The position numbers were made by a program, and so were the translations under genes. The notes beneath the pieces were generated by a model, which saw only the letters and a list, made by a program, of their open reading frames with translations, had not been told where the DNA came from and made no database searches. From Ancylothrix sp036704045 (GTDB lineage: Bacteria > Cyanobacteriota > Cyanobacteriia > Cyanobacteriales > Oscillatoriaceae), in contig DATNQM010000030.1 in assembly GCA_036704045.1 (NCBI GenBank), forward strand, positions 124,001-188,000: a stretch of DNA of 64,000 nucleotides. The letters run 5' to 3'. Below are positions 45,586-54,230 of this stretch, one piece after another; the first letter of the stretch is position 1, and every line of letters begins with the position of its first letter.

Positions 45586-46257
45586 ATGGTGATGACGCAA
45601 GATAGACCTCTAGCAGCAGTATTCCGTCAAATGGGCACCGGTGCTTTTCCGCCGGTGGTGGAAACTTACGAACGTGGTAAAACTATTTTCTTTCCGGGGG
45701 ATCCGGCGGAACGAGTTTATTTTTTGCTCAAAGGTGCTGTGAAGCTTTCGCGGGTGTACGAAGCAGGCGAGGAGATTACGGTGGCTTTGCTGCGCGAAAA
45801 TAGTGTGTTTGGTGTGCTTTCTTTGATTACCGGTCACCGTTCTGACCGATTTTATCATGCGGTTGCTTTTACGCCGGTGGAGTTGCTTTCGGTTCCTATT
45901 GAACAGGTCGAAAAAGCTCTCAAAGAAGATCCCGATTTATCTATGGTTATGTTACGCGGTTTGTCTTCGCGGATTTTGCAAACCGAAATGATGATTGAAA
46001 CTCTTGCTCACCGCGATATGGGTTCTCGGTTGGTGAGTTTTTTGTTGATTTTATGTCGAGATTTTGGTATTCCTACTCCCGAAGGAATTACTATTGATTT
46101 GAAGCTTTCTCATCAAGCAATTGCTGAAGCTATTGGCTCTACTCGCGTGACTGTGACTCGTTTGTTGGGGGATTTACGCGAAGACAAGATGATTTCTATC
46201 CACAAGAAAAAAATTACTGTTCATAACCCGGTGACTTTGAGTCAGCAGTTTACTTAA
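45586..46257 (+). CDS. ntcA: Global nitrogen regulator NtcA
   Basis: CRP-family transcription factor that senses 2-oxoglutarate and activates nitrogen assimilation genes. From ATG 45586 it has 223 residues, the same length as other NtcA proteins. The cNMP-binding-like domain has FFPGDPAERVYFLLKGAVKL (about 28-47) and EEITVALLRENSVFGVLSL; the C-terminal helix-turn-helix is KLSHQAIAEAIGSTRVTVTR followed by LLGDL. Three closely spaced ATGs (45580, 45586, 45592) exist; the middle is chosen by family length and has aagggga upstream. An NtcA-type site lies about 110 bases upstream. Confidence 0.98.
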   Translation: MVMTQDRPLAAVFRQMGTGAFPPVVETYERGKTIFFPGDPAERVYFLLKGAVKLSRVYEAGEEITVALLRENSVFGVLSLITGHRSDRFYHAVAFTPVELLSVPIEQVEKALKEDPDLSMVMLRGLSSRILQTEMMIETLAHRDMGSRLVSFLLILCRDFGIPTPEGITIDLKLSHQAIAEAIGSTRVTVTRLLGDLREDKMISIHKKKITVHNPVTLSQQFT

Positions 46258-46598
46258 GGTTTTTTGGCGGGGGTGGATGTAATAAAAATAGTTTGAATTG
46301 AGGGTTAAACCAAGTGCCGGTGTAACTCTTTTTTCTTCTGATTGGTTTTGTTTATTAGCCTGGTGATAGCCATTGCAGGTACAATTAGTTAGGAACTGTG
46401 CATCAGCCAGCCACCGTTGTCTTTCTCTTAATTGGGCAAAGCTTTAGGTTATAGCAAAGGGTGCAACTCAACAATTTTAGATTTTCGATAGCCGGGTATA
46501 GATTTTTTGAAAGTTTTTATTGTCTAAAAAGTCTTAAAATCTGCGGCTGAATATCATTATGTTAATCTAAGATATAAAATCTAAAATTTAAAATAAAA
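46258..46598. other. Intergenic region ntcA / DUF3084 gene
   Basis: 341 bases without a recognisable gene. The last ~30 bases before the next ATG are tandem-like (taagatataaaatctaaaat then ttaaaataaaa). No clear terminator for ntcA is seen. Confidence 0.5.
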
Positions 46599-48182
46599 AT
46601 GACTATTGGTTATATTTTAATTCTGTCGATTCTTGTCTTGGGAGGTGTTCTTGCAACTGCCGGTGATCGCATTGGTACAAAAGTTGGCAAGGCTCGATTG
46701 AGTCTTTTTAATCTTCGTCCTAAAAAAACTGCTACTCTTGTAACAATTATTACGGGAGTTTCAATTTCGGCTACTACTTTAGGGATATTGTTTGCTACCA
46801 GTAAACCTCTACGGAAGGGTATTTTTGAATACGACCAAACTCAGGCAAAATTAAGGCAAATCCGTAGAGATTTAGAAAAGGCTAATAGCGAAAAAAATGT
46901 TGTGGAAGCTGAGTTAAATAAGGCTAAAAATCAACAGTCAGAAGCTCAAGCTAATTTGGATAAAACCAATATTTCTTTACAAGGTGCTTTGGAAAAATTA
47001 GATGAGGCAATTGCTGAACAAACTCGCAAAGAACAACGTTTAGAAAATGCTCAGCGTCAATTGAGTGAAACAATTTCTCAAAAGCAAGCTTTACAACAAG
47101 AAATAGAAGAAAGACAAGCTGAACGTCAAGCACTCATTCAGCAGCTAGAACAAGGTAAATCTCAAATTTTTGAGCAAAATCAAAAAATTGATGCCAAAAA
47201 TAAAGCTATTGCTCAAAAAGCCGAAGAAATTGCTCAAAAAAATCAAGAGTTAACTGAGAAGGCTGTGGAAGTAGAACGCAAAGATCAAGAGTTAGCTCAA
47301 AAAAATCAAGATATAGAAAATAAAAATTTAGAAATTGAAGAAAAAAATATTGTAATTAGCAAAAAAACCGACGAAATCGAACAAAAATCCCTCGAAATTC
47401 AACAGAAAATTAGAGAAATTGAAGAGAAAAATACTGTAATTGTTCAACAAGAAAATCGGTTTAAGGAGTTGGAAAGTCAGCAGGCTTATTTAGAGCAAGA
47501 AGTAGAAATTTTAGGAAGAGAATTTAAGGAGTTGCAGCAAGGCACAATTGTTCTTCGTCGCAATCAAGTTATTGTAGCAAGTGTGGTGCGTGTTCTCAAT
47601 CCTGCTGCGGCTGGAGAGGCGGTAGAACGTTTGCTAAAAGAAGCTAATGAAACAGTTATTAAAGCCACTCAACCAGGCCAAAAAAATGCTAATCAACAAG
47701 TTATTTCTATGACTCAAGCAGAAATTGATAGGCTTATTAATCAAATTGATGATGGTCAAGATTATGTGGTAAGATTTATTTCAGCGGCTAATTATGTGGT
47801 AGGTGAAAAACAAGTTCAAATTTTTGCAGATGCGGTGTTAAATCGAGTTGTGTTTCAACCGGGTGATGTTGTGGCTGCTACTTCTGTTGATCCTCAAAAA
47901 ATGAGTGTTCAGCAAAGCCGTCAACGCATTGAACAACTATTACAAGCTACTTCTTTTCGTGCTCGTCATGTGGGGATTTTAGGTGATACTCAAGTGGCGG
48001 ATGGAAAAATAGAAACAATTATTAATTTTCTGTCAATGCTAGAACAACAAAATCAGCCGGTTGATATTCGCGCTGTTGCAGCAGATTTGACTTATACTTC
48101 TGGCCCTCTTAAAATTGAATTATTGGCTATTCGGAATGGTCAAATAGTGTTTACAACTTCTGCTGGTCAACTTAATTTATAA
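46599..48182 (+). CDS. DUF3084 family coiled-coil membrane protein
   Basis: 527 residues. Two hydrophobic segments near the N-terminus (about 4-22 and 45-67) bracket a short basic cytosolic loop (GKARLSLFNLRPKK). Residues ~75-310 form a long coiled coil with near-identical short units such as EIAQKNQELTEKAVEVERKD and EIEEKNIVISKKTDEIEQKS. The C-terminal ~200 residues are a globular domain (VRVLNPAAAGEAVERLLKEA; IRAVAADLTYTSGPLKIELL). This is the layout of the cyanobacterial DUF3084 family, whose function is unknown. The YqgF-type gene follows 44 bases downstream, so they probably share a transcript. Confidence 0.92.
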   Translation: MTIGYILILSILVLGGVLATAGDRIGTKVGKARLSLFNLRPKKTATLVTIITGVSISATTLGILFATSKPLRKGIFEYDQTQAKLRQIRRDLEKANSEKNVVEAELNKAKNQQSEAQANLDKTNISLQGALEKLDEAIAEQTRKEQRLENAQRQLSETISQKQALQQEIEERQAERQALIQQLEQGKSQIFEQNQKIDAKNKAIAQKAEEIAQKNQELTEKAVEVERKDQELAQKNQDIENKNLEIEEKNIVISKKTDEIEQKSLEIQQKIREIEEKNTVIVQQENRFKELESQQAYLEQEVEILGREFKELQQGTIVLRRNQVIVASVVRVLNPAAAGEAVERLLKEANETVIKATQPGQKNANQQVISMTQAEIDRLINQIDDGQDYVVRFISAANYVVGEKQVQIFADAVLNRVVFQPGDVVAATSVDPQKMSVQQSRQRIEQLLQATSFRARHVGILGDTQVADGKIETIINFLSMLEQQNQPVDIRAVAADLTYTSGPLKIELLAIRNGQIVFTTSAGQLNL

Positions 48183-48226
48183 TTCTTATCCTAATTTTTT
48201 CCAGTTTTTAAAAACTAATTTTTCTT

Positions 48227-48649
48227 ATGAAAAGTACGGAACCAAATTCATCTATTATTATTGGTTTTGATCCAGGCAAGCTTAAGTGTGGTGTAGCAGT
48301 AATGACAACAACAGGCCAATTAATTTCCCATGAAATTGTTTCCTCCCAAGAGGTTTTAAATTTTTTCCAATCGCTTCACCGGCAGTATAATTTTAATCTT
48401 TTAATAATGGGAGATCAAACAACTTCAAAAACTTGGAAAAAAGAAATTACTAACATTTTACCTGATTCTGTTAAAGTTGTATTAGTCGATGAACGCTATA
48501 GCAGCCTAGAAGCTAGAGACCGTTACTGGCAATTGTATCCCCCCACCGGCCTAACAAAATTCATCCCCAAAGGAATGCGTCAGCCTCCACGTCCAGTAGA
48601 TGATATTGTCGCCATTGTCTTAATAGAAAGATATTTAAATTCTCGATAG
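48227..48649 (+). CDS. YqgF/RuvX-like RNase H-fold nuclease
   Basis: 140 residues with an RNase H-like fold: IIIGFDPGKLKCGVAVMTTT (catalytic Asp15 in FDPG), LLIMGDQTTSKTWKK, VLVDERYSSLEARDRYW (acidic residue) and RPVDDIVAIVLIERYL (last Asp). Relatives process pre-16S rRNA or resemble Holliday junction resolvases. This is a divergent cyanobacterial version, so a precise substrate is not claimed. ATG 48227 has weak upstream signals. It follows the DUF3084 gene. Confidence 0.85.
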   Translation: MKSTEPNSSIIIGFDPGKLKCGVAVMTTTGQLISHEIVSSQEVLNFFQSLHRQYNFNLLIMGDQTTSKTWKKEITNILPDSVKVVLVDERYSSLEARDRYWQLYPPTGLTKFIPKGMRQPPRPVDDIVAIVLIERYLNSR

Positions 48650-48725
48650 CGCCAACTGATTTTTTATCTTCTTAAACATCCCATCTGCCACTTATTAACC
48701 AACACTTTTAGCTACTAATTAAATC

Positions 48726-48983
48726 CTATAACTGAGCTCTAATGGTAAAAGAATAATCGCCACCAGGTTCTAATTGGTAATCACACTTCTCTAAAAATCG
48801 ATTTAAAGGTTCCTTAATTAAAGCACGACCACAAGAAGGTTCGATAGCTAAAAAACCTTGACGAAAACGCCATTCAAAATACCAAATATATTGGCCGGCG
48901 CTTACTTCTCCTAGTAAAACACCCCGTTGCCAAGACTGTTGAGTTACGCGGACATGAGCAGTAGTTTTTGGGAGACGACTCAT
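48726..48983 (-). CDS. DUF3146 family protein
   Basis: 85 residues beginning MSRLPKTTAHVRVTQQSWQR and ending with LEPGGDYSFTIRAQL, the pattern of the small cyanobacterial DUF3146 family. No signal peptide or membrane span. Function is unknown. It stands alone and convergent to the YqgF-type gene. Confidence 0.85.
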   Translation of the reverse strand: MSRLPKTTAHVRVTQQSWQRGVLLGEVSAGQYIWYFEWRFRQGFLAIEPSCGRALIKEPLNRFLEKCDYQLEPGGDYSFTIRAQL

Positions 48984-49118
48984 AGGAATTGTAGATCGGT
49001 GATTAAATATTAATATAAATAATTATCTAGTTTTCTTTTCGTAAAAACAAAAAACCAATAACCGCTATCTGTACCCTAGACAAAAAATAAATCACCAAAA
49101 ACTTTTTAGTTAAAAACA

Positions 49119-49146
49119 AAGCCCGCAAGCGGGCTTGATAATATTG
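49119..49146 (-). terminator. Terminator after pth
   Basis: aagcccgc (49119-49126) and gcgggctt (49129-49136) form an 8-bp stem with a 2-base loop; on the minus strand the stem is followed by tgtttttaac. Confidence 0.85.
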
Positions 49147-49167
49147 TTGGTAATAAAGCAGTTCGTG

Positions 49168-49803
49168 TTAAACTTTAGGGCTAACAGTACGATTATTGTA
49201 CAAACTCATCGCTTTCTCGACACCTTGCTTAAGGCTGAGTTCTATAGCCTCGATAACCAATTGAAGAACATCAGGCATCAACTCATTTTCCTCTGGAGAA
49301 AATTTGCCTAAAACATGAGAAACTGTCGGATCTCCTTGAGTATTAACCGGCTTCCCAATTCCTATGCGTAGGCGGGGAAAATTATCACCTCCCAAGTGGG
49401 CTATAGTAGACTTCATTCCATTATGCCCGCCAGCAGATCCAGACAAACGCATCCGCAACCGGCCCACTGGCAGATCCATGTCATCATAAATAACCAATAC
49501 CGACTCTACCGGCAACTTATACCAATCTGTAACGGCTCGGATTGATTGCCCGGAGCGATTCATATAAGTAAGCGGTTTAAGCAAGCGGATACGCTCAGCT
49601 TTTGGCCCCATTCCTTCGCCAAAAAACCCTTGAAATTTGCGGTTTTCCACCAAGGAAACGCCCCAAACACGCGCCAAAGCATCAACCGCAGCAAAACCAA
49701 TATTATGCCGAGTTTGGTCGTATTTTGGTTCGGGGTTTCCTAAACCAACAATAACTTGGGGAAAAACTAAAGAAGATGTCTTTGGTTTAGTAGCGTCTGT
49801 CAT
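49168..49803 (-). CDS. pth: Peptidyl-tRNA hydrolase
   Basis: 211 residues. VGLGNPEPKYDQTRHNIGF (about 19-37) carries the catalytic His, and PLTYMNRSGQ, VIYDDMDLPVGRLRMR and GSAGGHNGMKS are the substrate-binding blocks. It recycles tRNA from peptidyl-tRNA that drops off ribosomes. The first ~15 residues are an extra polar tail (MTDATKPKTSSLVFP). It lies 46 bases downstream of tatA on the same strand and ends in a clear terminator, suggesting a tatA-pth transcript. Confidence 0.97.
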   Translation of the reverse strand: MTDATKPKTSSLVFPQVIVGLGNPEPKYDQTRHNIGFAAVDALARVWGVSLVENRKFQGFFGEGMGPKAERIRLLKPLTYMNRSGQSIRAVTDWYKLPVESVLVIYDDMDLPVGRLRMRLSGSAGGHNGMKSTIAHLGGDNFPRLRIGIGKPVNTQGDPTVSHVLGKFSPEENELMPDVLQLVIEAIELSLKQGVEKAMSLYNNRTVSPKV

Positions 49804-49849
49804 TTGCTGTCGTCAAGATAATATTCAACCCCTCATTTTGTTGCTGAGG

Positions 49850-50107
49850 TTAGCTGTTTGATTTGTCCTCAGAAATAGTGGTGGGGACTTTTTCGGATTT
49901 TGCCACACTACCGTTTTTAGTAGCTTGCTCAATTTGTTCTGCTTCGCGCTTAAATTCGCTTTCAAATTCCTTGGAGGCTTCTTGGAACCCTTTCAAGGCT
50001 TTTCCCATACTCCGACCAATTTCAGGCAGTTTTTTGGGGCCAAAAATTAATAAGGCGATAACCAAAATCACGGCCATTTCTGGTAAGCCTATGCCAAAAA
50101 TATTCAT
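49850..50107 (-). CDS. tatA: Twin-arginine translocase subunit TatA/E
   Basis: 85 residues: short N-terminal membrane helix IGLPEMAVILVIALLIFGPK, the FGPKKLPEIGRSMGKALKGF hinge and amphipathic helix, and a charged Lys/Glu-rich tail. It forms the pore component of the Tat pathway in plasma and thylakoid membranes, exporting folded proteins. ATG 50107. It lies between psbH and pth on the minus strand, the order psbH-tatA-pth suggesting partial co-transcription. Confidence 0.95.
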   Translation of the reverse strand: MNIFGIGLPEMAVILVIALLIFGPKKLPEIGRSMGKALKGFQEASKEFESEFKREAEQIEQATKNGSVAKSEKVPTTISEDKSNS

Positions 50108-50152
50108 TAGACATCCTCTTCTAAATTTAGGGCTACTAATAAGACTATAAAA

Positions 50153-50174
50153 AATCCCGGCCCTTGCCGGGAAT
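50153..50174 (-). terminator. Hairpin between psbH and tatA
   Basis: atcccggc (50153-50160) and gccgggaat (50165-50173) around ccttg form a GC-rich stem; T-rich sequence follows on both sides. It may end the psbH transcript. Confidence 0.55.
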
Positions 50175-50214
50175 ATTTTTTGCGGGTTTCCGCATTTTTG
50201 GCTATCAGCAGAGA

Positions 50215-50418
50215 CTAGCTGCCTGGTGCGCGCCAGTCTACTTGGAAGCTGTCAAGCAACAAAGAGGAGTTGTAAATTTGCAGAATAATCAGCAAAAACA
50301 CAAAAAATAGTCCGATAAACACGCTCATCAAGAGGGTTGTACCCCAGCCGGGGGCGACTTTACCGTATTCGGAGTTGAGGGGGCGCAGGATTTCTCCTAA
50401 CCTAGTCCGTTGTGCCAT
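50215..50418 (-). CDS. psbH: Photosystem II protein H
   Basis: 67 residues: MAQRTRLGEILRPLNSEYGK, VAPGWGTTLLMSVFIGLFFV, one membrane helix and a short luminal tail ending DWRAPGS. This is the typical cyanobacterial PsbH, needed for PSII assembly and stability on the acceptor side. It is divergent from psbN, the usual neighbour. Confidence 0.98.
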   Translation of the reverse strand: MAQRTRLGEILRPLNSEYGKVAPGWGTTLLMSVFIGLFFVFLLIILQIYNSSLLLDSFQVDWRAPGS

Positions 50419-50501
50419 AAGTTACCTGTGAAGAGTCTCGACAGAATTTTTAACGTTTTGTAAAATTGTATAAGATTAGCTCTCATAATTTATTTATCGC
50501 A

Positions 50502-50633
50502 ATGGAATCTGCAACAGTTCTTAGCATTTCGATTGGCGTCGTCTTGGTTGCCCTCACCGGCTTCGCCATCTATACCGCTTTTGGCCCACCGTCTAAGGAA
50601 CTTGCCGATCCGTTTGATGACCACGAAGATTAA
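50502..50633 (+). CDS. psbN: Protein PsbN (PSII assembly)
   Basis: 43 residues, MESATVLSISIGVVLVALTG, a single membrane helix and the conserved tail FGPPSKELADPFDDHED. PsbN is not a PSII subunit but is needed for PSII assembly. It is encoded opposite psbH with an 83-base gap containing both promoters. Too short for ordinary ORF cut-offs; found by reading the frame. Confidence 0.97.
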   Translation: MESATVLSISIGVVLVALTGFAIYTAFGPPSKELADPFDDHED

Positions 50634-50666
50634 GGCTTTTCATTTCTAAACTGTTTTATATAACGT

Positions 50667-50690
50667 AGCCCGTCAATTCGGGCTATTTAA
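50667..50690 (+). terminator. Hairpin after psbN
   Basis: tagcccg and cgggcta flank tcaatt (about 50667-50686), followed by tttaagtttg. A stronger hairpin lies downstream at 50731. Confidence 0.6.
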
Positions 50691-50730
50691 GTTTGTTTTC
50701 TACTTGACAGTTTAAGCAAATTATGATATG

Positions 50731-50766
50731 TAAGCCCAGCTATTGTAATCTGGGCTTATTTTTTTG
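50731..50766 (+). terminator. Terminator between psbN and the GH38 gene
   Basis: taagcccag (50731-50739) and ctgggctta (50750-50758) form a perfect 9-bp stem, followed on the plus strand by a T7 run. Confidence 0.9.
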
Positions 50767-50793
50767 TTTTCCGAAAGTTTTAACGGCCAATTT

Positions 50794-53700
50794 TCAATCT
50801 GCTAAAACTCGGAAACCGGCAATTTTCCAAGGTTTAATTTTTAAAGGTTCAGAATTATCTACATTTCTTTCTAAGATATCTACTGGCCCGTCAATTCGCA
50901 ACCCCAAATCACTTTTTAATTCCAACGGCGCCACCTCCCCATCACATTCATAAAAACGTAATATCCACTCTGCGGAATCTTCAGCTTGTTTAAACGCCAT
51001 TAAAATTAAATTTTCTGCACCTAAATCAAGAAAACTACCTCTGCTCGGCAATTTTTGGTTATTTTGATTTGCTGAAATTTCGCCTACCAACAAAGGCATA
51101 TTTAATTCATATCCACGCTGGACAGTTTTTGCTTCTTTCCATGTGCCGGTGTGGGGATAAATGCTATATGTAAATTCGTGAATTCCCAGATCCGCTTTTG
51201 GATCAGGCCAAGTTGAACCTCTTAGTAAACTTAGGCGTAATTGATCAGGTTTGGCATCATAACCATACTTACAATTATTCAACAAACTTACTCCATATTT
51301 CTCAGGGGTTTCTTGAGTTAAGTCTCCCCAACGTAAGGCGGGGACTTCCCATTTGGCTTTTTCTTCTGGAGTTTTGGGTTTTGTTGTTCTTTCTATGACA
51401 CCGGCTGCTATTTCATAAGTAGCAAAGTCGGCTTCTAAATTTAAGGGAAAAGCGGCTTTGATTAAGATATGTCTTTCTTGCCAGTTTACCAAATTCTTGA
51501 TTTCTAAAATTGGCGAATCAACATCCAATATATAATCTTGTTTAAATTCAGATTCACCGATTTTTTTGACTACTTGAATTTGCTGCCGAATTGGGCCATT
51601 TTCTATCCAAGTAATTAATTTTAATTGAGGTGCCGGTAAAGGGTGTTTTTCATAATTTGGGTCTATATTCCAAGCATCCCAATATTGTCCTTTATCTTCA
51701 AAGGCTTGCAATTGGTTGATTTCGGCATCTCCGACAATTTCTCTGTCGTTGATTTTGTCGTATACGCTTCTTAAGTTGCCGGTTTCATGGTTAATTTTTA
51801 TTCGCAAAAATTTATTTTCTATCTCCCAATTTTCCTTGACATTTTTTGATGATTTGTTTATGCTTGTCTCATAATGGAAAAGGTGCGCCCAAAAAAAAGA
51901 AGGTTCCTGGGATTCATGGGAATGAGAAAGCCAAAACAGGGCATAACCAATGGCGGGAATATCTTTAGCGAGAAAGAGAATTTTTGAGTCGGGCGAGACT
52001 TGACAGGTAAGAGGGTTTCCAGAAAAATCAGAAATTTGAAAATAGCCTTGAGTATCAGAGAGGGGAAGCTCTACAACTTCCGTGCGTTTCCAATTGAGGG
52101 AATTAAAAATCACAATTGGTTGAGAATTTGGATGGGGAGGCTGGGGAAGACGAATTTGGGAAGAGATGGAATTTAAAGCACTATATAATAGTGTGGTTCC
52201 GGTTTGTTCGACTTCTTCCCATTCTTGGTTGGCATCGATATAAACTTCTGGGATAGATGAACCGGGTAAGATATCGTGAAATTGGTTAAAGAGGGTTTTT
52301 TTCCAGCTTAACTCAATGTCGGTTTTTGGGTAAGTTTTGCCTGTGACGATTGTAGCGAGACTAGAAAAAAGTTCTGCTTGATAAAGTAGGTTTTCTGATT
52401 GACGATTTTTGAGTTTTTGTTCAGCGTGGGTAGTGTAGCAACCTCGGTGAAATTCAAGATAAAGTTCGTCTTTCCAAACTGGGATATTTTTAGGGGTGGG
52501 AAGAGGTACGGAGACACCGCCGGTAAAGGTTTGGGAATTTGATGTGATTTTTGCTGTTTGGCTTGCTTCAGTTTCAGGTAAATTTTGGCTTATTTCCAAT
52601 TCAGCTGAGGTAGAAATACTGGTTTTTTCAATTTCCGAAAAAGTACCAAAAATTTTAGATAAAAAAGTCTCAACTTGAGTAAATTCTAAATCAGGGAAAA
52701 ACGGCGACAACTTCCACCGGCCAGCAAGCTGCAACATATCACGAGAAGGCCCGCCACCATGATCACCAACTCCTGGTAGCCAAAGAGAATTTTTCAAGCC
52801 GGTTTGAGATTCCCATTCTCGTGCATACTGAACCATTTTCACCGGCTCAATACTTTCGCCAATCAAAGCCGACATATAACTTAAAATCTGCGTTCCATCC
52901 GCAGACTCCCACCAAAAAATACCATAGGGAAATTTAGTAGTATCATTCCAGCGTAACTTTTGGGTGACAAAATACTCTACCCCGCCTTGCTTTAAAACTT
53001 GGGGAAGCGAAGCACAAAACCCAAACGTATCAGGAACCCAACAAACCGACATTAACCGGTTAAATTTTTCCAAACAATAGCGCTGACCATACAAAACTTG
53101 TCGCACCAAAGATTCAGCACCGATTAAATTCAAATCAGGCTCAACCCACATTCCCCCAACAACTTCCCAAACACCGGCTTTCACCTTTTCCTGAATTTGA
53201 GAAAATAAATCTGGTCGGTTTTTTTCTACCCACTCATACAGGGCCGGTGTAGAATGACAAAAAACTAAATCGGGAAAATCTTTTTGTAAACTTAGCACCG
53301 ATTCAAAAGTTCTTTGCGCCGCTATCCACGTTTCCGAAACCGGCCATAACCAAGCCAAATCTAAATGCGCGTGTCCTACCAAAGAAATTTTCTGCTTTTT
53401 AGCCACAGACAAACCCAAATTAATCTCACTATTTCCCTCCTTCTCATCCTTATCGCCTAAAGACAGAGAATCAAAAAATCGACGACGAAATAAACTTAAA
53501 GACGCATTAAAAATATCTCTATCCGACACATTTTCCCAGTCTATTAATTCCGTTAAAACTGTTAGTAATTCAACCTTGACAGATTTTGCCTCATCTCGTA
53601 GAGTATTCTCAGGGGAGCAATTTAACTCATGTCCTAAATATTCCCCGTAAATGCTTGATAATTCGTCAGCAACGAAACCAGGATCAATTAAATTTGGGTT

Positions 53701-54168
53701 AGAGCTCTCATAAATACAGATTGAAGAAACAAGAGCACCCTTATCATGGCCAGGGCTAACCAGACGTAAAGCAATCAAGAATTGATCACCCGGAGTTACC
53801 GAAGAACTTAGAACAAGTCTAATCGAAGAATCAAACAAATCACCCTCTTGTACCAACACCCCATTAACATACACTTGAACATCTTCAGCCCACCAAACCA
53901 GACGCAAGCGTAAACATAAATTTTGTAGCGGATAATTAAAGAGATCCGGTGGAACAGTTATTTTTTGCGCCAACCAAAAAACTTGCCGGTTTTCCTCCCA
54001 AGCCACATGACCCTTTTCATTCAAACAAACAACCGGCCAATCAAAAAAAACCGATTCAACCTCAGCAATATTTAACTCCCCACGATAAAAACGCCAACCG
54101 GCCCGAACATCCACCACAGAAAGCCGGCGTAAGCAATCGATAATTTCTGAAAAATTAGAAAAAACCAT
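50794..54168 (-). CDS. Alpha-mannosidase, glycoside hydrolase family 38
   Basis: 1124 residues. An N-terminal beta-type domain (1-250) precedes the GH38 catalytic domain, with the zinc site in VGHAHLDLAWLWPVSETW (about 262), CWVPDTFGFCASLPQVLKQG holding the nucleophile Asp, and WLPGVGDHGGGPSRDMLQLA. A Ser/Thr/Glu-rich insert (SISTSAELEISQNLPETEAS) lies near residue 530. Middle and C-terminal mannosidase domains follow. No signal peptide is evident, so it is probably cytosolic. It cleaves terminal alpha-mannose from glycans or free oligosaccharides. ATG 54168 is chosen (agggg nine bases upstream); TTG 54174 is also in frame. Confidence 0.95.
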   Translation of the reverse strand: MVFSNFSEIIDCLRRLSVVDVRAGWRFYRGELNIAEVESVFFDWPVVCLNEKGHVAWEENRQVFWLAQKITVPPDLFNYPLQNLCLRLRLVWWAEDVQVYVNGVLVQEGDLFDSSIRLVLSSSVTPGDQFLIALRLVSPGHDKGALVSSICIYESSNPNLIDPGFVADELSSIYGEYLGHELNCSPENTLRDEAKSVKVELLTVLTELIDWENVSDRDIFNASLSLFRRRFFDSLSLGDKDEKEGNSEINLGLSVAKKQKISLVGHAHLDLAWLWPVSETWIAAQRTFESVLSLQKDFPDLVFCHSTPALYEWVEKNRPDLFSQIQEKVKAGVWEVVGGMWVEPDLNLIGAESLVRQVLYGQRYCLEKFNRLMSVCWVPDTFGFCASLPQVLKQGGVEYFVTQKLRWNDTTKFPYGIFWWESADGTQILSYMSALIGESIEPVKMVQYAREWESQTGLKNSLWLPGVGDHGGGPSRDMLQLAGRWKLSPFFPDLEFTQVETFLSKIFGTFSEIEKTSISTSAELEISQNLPETEASQTAKITSNSQTFTGGVSVPLPTPKNIPVWKDELYLEFHRGCYTTHAEQKLKNRQSENLLYQAELFSSLATIVTGKTYPKTDIELSWKKTLFNQFHDILPGSSIPEVYIDANQEWEEVEQTGTTLLYSALNSISSQIRLPQPPHPNSQPIVIFNSLNWKRTEVVELPLSDTQGYFQISDFSGNPLTCQVSPDSKILFLAKDIPAIGYALFWLSHSHESQEPSFFWAHLFHYETSINKSSKNVKENWEIENKFLRIKINHETGNLRSVYDKINDREIVGDAEINQLQAFEDKGQYWDAWNIDPNYEKHPLPAPQLKLITWIENGPIRQQIQVVKKIGESEFKQDYILDVDSPILEIKNLVNWQERHILIKAAFPLNLEADFATYEIAAGVIERTTKPKTPEEKAKWEVPALRWGDLTQETPEKYGVSLLNNCKYGYDAKPDQLRLSLLRGSTWPDPKADLGIHEFTYSIYPHTGTWKEAKTVQRGYELNMPLLVGEISANQNNQKLPSRGSFLDLGAENLILMAFKQAEDSAEWILRFYECDGEVAPLELKSDLGLRIDGPVDILERNVDNSEPLKIKPWKIAGFRVLAD

Positions 54169-54230
54169 CTCCAAAAACCCCTAAAATGCCTCAAAATAGA
54201 ATAGTCGGCTGACGATATGCAGTAAAAAAT